64,000 bases of DNA from positions 1,674,001-1,738,000 of the forward strand of contig NC_089194.1 of the NCBI RefSeq assembly GCF_947507565.1, given 5' to 3'. The DNA comes from Oscarella lobularis (lineage: Eukaryota; Porifera; Homoscleromorpha; Homosclerophorida; Oscarellidae). The notes under the pieces are model-generated. The model made no database searches and was not told where the DNA came from. It saw only the letters and a list, made by a program, of their open reading frames with translations. This document shows, piece by piece, positions 58,801 through 64,000 of the stretch (within the stretch, counting starts at the first letter, position 1; every line of letters starts with the position of its first letter). Made by a program: the position numbers and the translations under genes.

Positions 58801-61800
58801 TACATCCTGATAGCGATTCTGCAGCTCCGCGACTCGTTTCCGATACGTTCGAGCCGAATCCTCCTCAATATTCCCCTCAATATCGCGAAAAAATCGCAAA
58901 ACGTCTTCGAACTCGGCGGCGCGATCTTCCGCTTCAGTAATCAGCCCGTCGCGCCTCTCACTCTCGATTCCAGCGCTCACGATCCCCTCCATGCGCGCTA
59001 GCCACTCGAAAAAGGCGTCCGAATGTCTCTCGAATACCTCCACTTCCATGAGACGTTTCTCAAGTAGGGATCCGTTGTCTAAAAGAACGGAGAAGCGGCC
59101 GTTGAGCTCGACGAGTCGCTCGCGACACGCTTCGACGAATTCGCGATCCAAGTCGCTCATATCGGCGCGCGACGTGGCGTTCGCTTCGTCGACGGCGCGA
59201 CGCTGGGTCGCCACGCCGGCGCGGAATTCGCGGCACGTTTTGAGAGCCGTTTGAGCGGAGATGCCGTAGCCGAGAGGCGACTCCGCTATAGCGTCGAGCT
59301 GCTCTTCCGCCTTTCAAACATAAAACGAATTGAAGTACGTCTCTATAACTATGTTTGTGTATTGAGAAATTTATTGATGAGCTCTACGTCATTTCTACGT
59401 TGTATTAGGGCAAAGTGGCTAAGTATAAATAGATCCATTAATTAATTAATTAATTAATTAATTAATTAATGTCAATGTCAATCAGTTAATTAATGTCTGT
59501 CAATATCAATCAACGCCTATGTTAATCACTGTCAATTTTTTTTCTTGGGTAATTAGTTATAAACCAAGAAGAAACGTTTTGGAATTATCACGCGGCATTT
59601 CTACGTCATAATTGGGCAAAGATACGTTAATTAATGTCTGTCGATCTGTCAATGTCAATCAGGTATTTAATTAATTAATTAATAATCAATGCCTTTGTTT
59701 ATCATTTTTTTTCTTGGGTAATTTAGTTATAAACCAAGAAGAAACGTTTCGGAATTTACACGCGGCATGTATACTTTGGGAGCAGTTTGTGTAATAGTGT
59801 CAATCAACATCAGTGTCAGTGTCATCTCTCAACGTCAATTAATGCGTCAATCAACGTTAATATAGGGGAGCAGTGGCTTCTTTCTCTATACAAATGATTT
59901 CTTACCTGGGTGAGCCAATCCTGGGCATCCATGAGACTGCGTGCAAATGCCAGCGTCGCTTGGAGCTGATCCTTCTCCAGAGACAACTTCCCGTTGAGCG
60001 CGTCATAGTCGTTTCGCAGAGTCTCGTGTTTCGAGACGAGATCGCGCGACGATTGGAGAGCGGCTACGTGACGCGTGACGTCAGTCAAGTCGGCCTGATG
60101 CGAGAGAAGTTCGTCTCGAAACGCCTAAAAGGGAAAATCTCCCGAAAAATCAACAGAAACCCTAGTGTGTTTACCTGACACTGTTGAAATTGTTCTTCAA
60201 TTCCTTGAATTTGCGACGCAGCTTCGACTCGTTGTTTCAAATCGGCGAGCCAACTAACAAGGCCCTAAAAAATGAAGACAAGTGGATACTCTAACTCTGT
60301 ATTTAATTGTAATTCTTTACCTCGACTTCCTTCACTGTTTCCTCTAATCCTATTCCATCTGCTTCGACTTCTTTCCACTTGGAGGCGAGGGAGAGGCTCA
60401 GCTGGTTGAAATCTCGCAGTGCCGTCTCCATTTTTCGTTCGAGGCTCGCCGCTTGCTTGGGGAGACTTTGAGCGGCCACGGAATTCGACGAAATGGAGAG
60501 TTTCTTCACTTGAGCCTTACGATTCTCCAAATCTATTTCTATAACCTAGAAAAAACGAACCCTATTCTTTATTTTGAGAGTCGTATGCGACTTTTTCGCG
60601 TACTCTGAGTCTTCCTTTCGATTCTTCGTCCGCTTTCAATTGCACTCGTAAAACCTTTCGCGACGATTCGATCCAGGCGACGAGATCGTCGAGATTTTGA
60701 TCGAAATCGTTGATTTCTTGCCTCGCCGTTTCGAGAGACGTTCGCTTGGCGTTCAGAACGGACGTCACGTCGACGAGACGCTCGCGAACGGCGCGAAGAG
60801 GCTCCAAGTGAGCGGAATCGCGAACAGGGCAAAGGGAGAGACTGTCCAGACGTTTCTTATGAACACTGGACTCGGAGAGCCAATCCTGAGGAAACGTAGA
60901 TAAAGATACAAGCTATAGGAGGGTCTAGAGATCTCGTATCTCACCTCTAACTTACTGACTCTCCCAGAAACGTCGACAAAACTCCCGTCTTTCTGCTCAC
61001 ACGCTTCAACGTTCACGTCAATGACTCTAGCTTCTGTTTCGCTCAGCCACGACTCGATCTCTCTCACCGCTACGCCTATTTCGTTCCCAATGCCCTCCCC
61101 CTTCTCTTTCTCTTCGTCCAAATTGAGTCTCTGCCTCAGAACGACGTCGACGTCGGCCCAGCGTTGTTTTACGCTATCCAATTCCTTTTTCACGGTCTCC
61201 GCGCTTGGATCGTCGTGGATGATCTCGTTCCCAAGGGAACAAGCCATGTCGAAAGCATTTTGAAGCTCCTTTTGGCCCTCAGCTAGAGTCTAAAGCAAAA
61301 AATCACGTACGAATTTATGCATAATGAGTTTTTTACCTTGAACGTTGAAGCAACGGGCTCTGGAGGGTCTATTACGATTGTTTCTGCGTCGTCTAACCAG
61401 ACAAAGAGCTCCTCCATTTTTCCAGTGAATCTCTGCAAGTTGATCTAAAGAAATTTTCAAAATTTCGCCCCCTATTTCAATTAATTTTATTTATAGTTCC
61501 TGGTTATCATTACTATGAGTGTAGAGTATTATTAAAATCTTTTTTATTGTGTATTACAACTTATTTATTAACTATATAGCTGAATTAACCCGGCAATATT
61601 AAAATTTGTGAGAGGGCTCTTTTCTACTTATCCCCCAATTAATTATTTAATAAAATTAACTGGCTTAATCGTATGCATGGGTATTATAATAACTTTATTA
61701 GTTATTTATTGTTTCTTACTTGTGCTTTTTCCAATTTCCAGTTTCTCTCTTCGACGGTTTTTCGAAATTCGTCCCAATTCTTTTGAAAATCGTTCACGTT

Positions 61801-64000
61801 CTTCATGAGAACTTCAGCGTCGCGTTCGGACTTCGTTTTCTTCTGTTTTCCCTTTGCGAGCGACGAGAGATGCTTTGCGGCCAAGGAAAGCGTCTGAAAA
61901 GCCGAAGAACGCGACGCCAATTCACCTTGGACTTTCTACAGATCAAACAGCAATGAAATTAGGTCTATTTCCTTCGTTTTCTCGCCTTCGCTTCGTCTAG
62001 CTCGCGTTCTATGTCCCTGAGATCTTCCAAGGAAACTTTCTCTTTCAATTTTTCCTTCGTGGTCTTCTTAACCCATCCTGAAATCTCAACAAGTCTTCCT
62101 TTCAATTCCATCACCTAGAAAACACCCCCAATGCTCATTGGTCAATACCCTACGTCACTTTTATACCCTATCAAAGCCAAAACTGACGGCAACTAGCTCC
62201 TGTTCCATGTTCTGCGTCAGTGTAGCCCACTCCTTTGCAACGTTGTCTAACTGAGTTTGAACCAGACCTGCTTCTTCTCTCTCCGGATGCGTTTTCATAA
62301 AAGCTTCGCCGTCTGAAACCAGCAAGTCCAATTCCTCTTGAAATCCCTTCTTTCTTCGCTGAAAACGCTGGAGATATCAATATATAAACGTAGGCAATTT
62401 TTAAAATATTTTACTGACTTCGAGTTCGGTCTTTTTCTTTCCTCTCGCGCTTCCGCTTTTGAATACAGCTCCTTCTCTCTCCAATATCTTCACAAACGTC
62501 TCGTATCTCTTCGCGTAGACCCCATAGAGATCCTCCTTTCGCTCGAGACGCATTTTTTTCATGTCCAAGAGCCGCTGGACCTTTTCCCAGTGGCGCTTGT
62601 CTTTTTCAAGTCGCTGCTTGAACTGGCGTTGCGTATTTGCTGACATGTCAATCAGCAGATAGGAATCCGTAACAATGTCGCGAAATTTGTCGAGAGACGC
62701 CTGATGAAGCTAAAAATTAATAAAGAAATTAATAATTAGATGATTAATTGAAATTCTTAATTGATCAATAAATAATATAGGAACGTTCTAATCAAATATC
62801 AAATATCAAATTATTTTTATTGTTTTCACCTTATGAAGCTAAAAATTAATAAAGAAATCGATAAGTGAGACGTGAAATTAATAAATATTTATAGGAACGT
62901 TCTAATCAATTACAAAATATTAAATTATTTTTATTATCTCCACCTTATGAAGCTAAAAAATTAATAAAGAAATCGATAAGTGAGACGCGAAAATAATAAT
63001 TAGATGATTAATCGAAATTCAATACATAGGAACGTTCTAATTCTAATCAACTATGAACTATTAAATTATTTTTATTATCCTCACCTTGAGATGTTCTTCT
63101 TGCCAGCCCTCCGCTTCCCCATCCCAGCTCTGCAAATGCTTATCAACCCTCTCCAGCCAATTCTCCAACGCTCCAAGCTGCGCTTCCTGCGTCGAAACAA
63201 CGACCTTCGATATCTTCCGTCCCTTCTCGCGAGAACTCGCCGTGACGCGATTCCAGCGCTTTCCCAGCTCCCCGACATCGCGATGGAGACCGCGAATGTC
63301 TTCGCTACTCGGCTGGCTTTTGATTACCGTGTTGCTACGGTCGATTAGTGACGTCACTTCTTGACTACGCTCGTGAAGATGCTTCAGACGATCTTGGTGC
63401 TCCGTGTAGAACGTTCGGGCCTTTGCGGCGTCCGTTCCCTGATGCGGAGGCGGAATTTCGAAACCCTGTTCCACTTCTGTGAGGAAGGAGTTGAGAGATT
63501 GGACTTCGGAGCGAAGGGTTTGGATTTTTATTGTTTTCGCTGACGTGGCTTGGATTTTGGGCGGTTTGAAGGCGGAAGTCGGCGACGCGGCAGAGGGACT
63601 GGCGATGACGTCACGCTTAGAAGACCCCAATTGAATCTAAACCACCAAAAATATTATTAATTCTAATATCGATTATAAGACTATTTACCTTGAGTGATGT
63701 GGATTTCTTTTCGTTTCCCTCCCCCTCGTCCGCTCTCCCGGATGCGGAAGAACCGACTCTAACAGTCACGTGACTTGTTTTGGAGATGGAGGATATTCCG
63801 TGATCGCTTTGGCTTTTTTTCATTTTGAAACCCGTGTTGCCAGGCGACGGCGAACGTTGATAGGTCGGCTTGGAGACGGCGGGAAGACGGGGAATCAAAG
63901 ACGGGGGTATGACGTCGTGGGGAAAGACGTTGTACAAAGAGGCAACGTAGAGAAAGACTACTTTGTCATCCGGGTCACCGCAGGCAATGTCTGAGGATGA
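46874..64000 (-). CDS. DMD: Dystrophin-family protein: end of CH2, long spectrin rod, WW, EF hands, no ZZ (5' end beyond window)
   Basis: Dystrophin links actin to the membrane dystroglycan complex. At the right edge DPDDKVVFLYVASLYNVFPH is the last helix of the second calponin-homology domain. CH1 and most of CH2 are off-window. From about 63,640 to 48,140, some fifty short exons encode spectrin-type helices (Trp/Leu heptads, e.g. SWLSEMAKRMDYILA). I estimate roughly 11 kb of coding, perhaps 30 or more repeats against 24 in vertebrates; this is not a count. WW follows (GWIRVETSAGVPYFVK, MDVTQWDHPELSEV), then the EF-hand region (HPGYRTAMKLRSVVNKCCRK, RSGRISVLSFK, GYADRQRIAAFTQDANL, LSAFLEWMRSEPSILKWL). 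The last exon ends KLIAGDEVEEKKKRV plus a Gly-rich tail and TCKMS, TAG 46874-46876. The ZZ finger and syntrophin-binding coiled coil are absent, and CKMS looks like a CaaX box. Confidence 0.93.
51355..51520. repeat. GTCAAT-rich degenerate repeat in a dystrophin intron
   Basis: Phrases such as GTCAATCTGTCAATC and GTCAATGCCAATCAATGTCA recur with irregular spacing. Related tracts are in introns at 54,540-54,600 and 59,460-59,860. Confidence 0.7.
56991..57183. repeat. Tandem duplication of ~80 bp in a dystrophin intron
   Basis: The segment CCTCAACTAAGAT to TTATAAGAGGAGTC appears at about 56,991-57,071 and again at about 57,108-57,182. The second copy lacks ATGTCGA. It lies between two spectrin-repeat exons. 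Confidence 0.9.
59430..59865. repeat. Intronic (ATTA)n run plus duplicated ~170-bp segment
   Basis: A (ATTA)n tract occupies about 59,438-59,470. The phrase CTTGGGTAAT(T)TAGTTATAAACCAAG, itself an inverted repeat, followed by AAGAAACGTTT and CACGCGGCAT, occurs at about 59,544-59,600 and 59,712-59,768. Confidence 0.85.
62709..63085 (-). repeat. ~114-bp intronic tandem repeats carrying two candidate 9-nt microexons
   Basis: Between dystrophin exons ending at 63085 and beginning at 62709, a segment with TTAATAAAGAAATCGATAAG and GGAACGTTCTAATCAA is repeated. Each copy brings a splice acceptor, CTTCATAAG and a GTG donor: 62830-62838 and 62944-62952. The true exon begins CTTCATCAG, so these are duplicated exon starts that have gained a donor. 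Inclusion would add Leu-His-Lys in frame each time. Confidence 0.6.

Overview
The window is animal nuclear DNA. Its genes (TRAF adaptors, an IRAK-type kinase fragment, cGMP-dependent protein kinase, a cyclic-nucleotide-gated channel, dystrophin) are metazoan families. They are split by many short, AT-rich GT-AG introns, mostly about 50-90 bp, and genes sit only 200-800 bp apart. The compactness suggests an early-branching invertebrate; a sponge, possibly a homoscleromorph, fits best, but that is inference. Almost every gene is on the minus strand; AP2S1 is the clear exception.

Region 1 (about 1-27,940) is a tandem segmental duplication. Two units of about 10 kb (about 1,000-11,200 and 11,500-21,050) and a shortened, rearranged third (about 22,130-26,900) each combine TRAF2/3-like genes with an intronless ZYG11-family gene (Cul2 ubiquitin-ligase substrate receptor). 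Copies are close to identical but individually damaged or remodelled: an 8-bp deletion in one ZYG11 copy and a 1-bp loss in the next, only the first ~55 codons left in the third, TRAFs without RING, TRAFs without MATH, and one probable two-TRAF chimera. Unit 1 alone carries four hairpin (foldback) transposable elements with 9-bp target duplications; unit 2 keeps the matching empty sites.

Region 2 (27,940-35,500) holds a complete TRAF (RING, zinc fingers, coiled coil, MATH), a TRAF that stops after the coiled coil, and a gene whose best splice model joins an IRAK-like kinase N-lobe to a helical region and two tandem RHIM-like amyloid motifs. That gene is head-to-head with a complete AP2S1. TRAF, IRAK and RHIM-like parts within 10 kb look like an expanded innate-immune signalling locus.

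Region 3 (36,000-64,000) is conserved single-copy territory: a DNAJB12/14-type ER co-chaperone, a PRKG2-like kinase with a myristoylation-type N-terminus, a cyclic-nucleotide-gated channel, and a very large dystrophin running off the right edge. The dystrophin has the end of CH2, a long spectrin-repeat rod, WW and EF-hand regions, but stops before the ZZ finger and ends in a CaaX-like tetrapeptide. Exon positions come from reading frames and splice consensus by eye; no similarity search was run.
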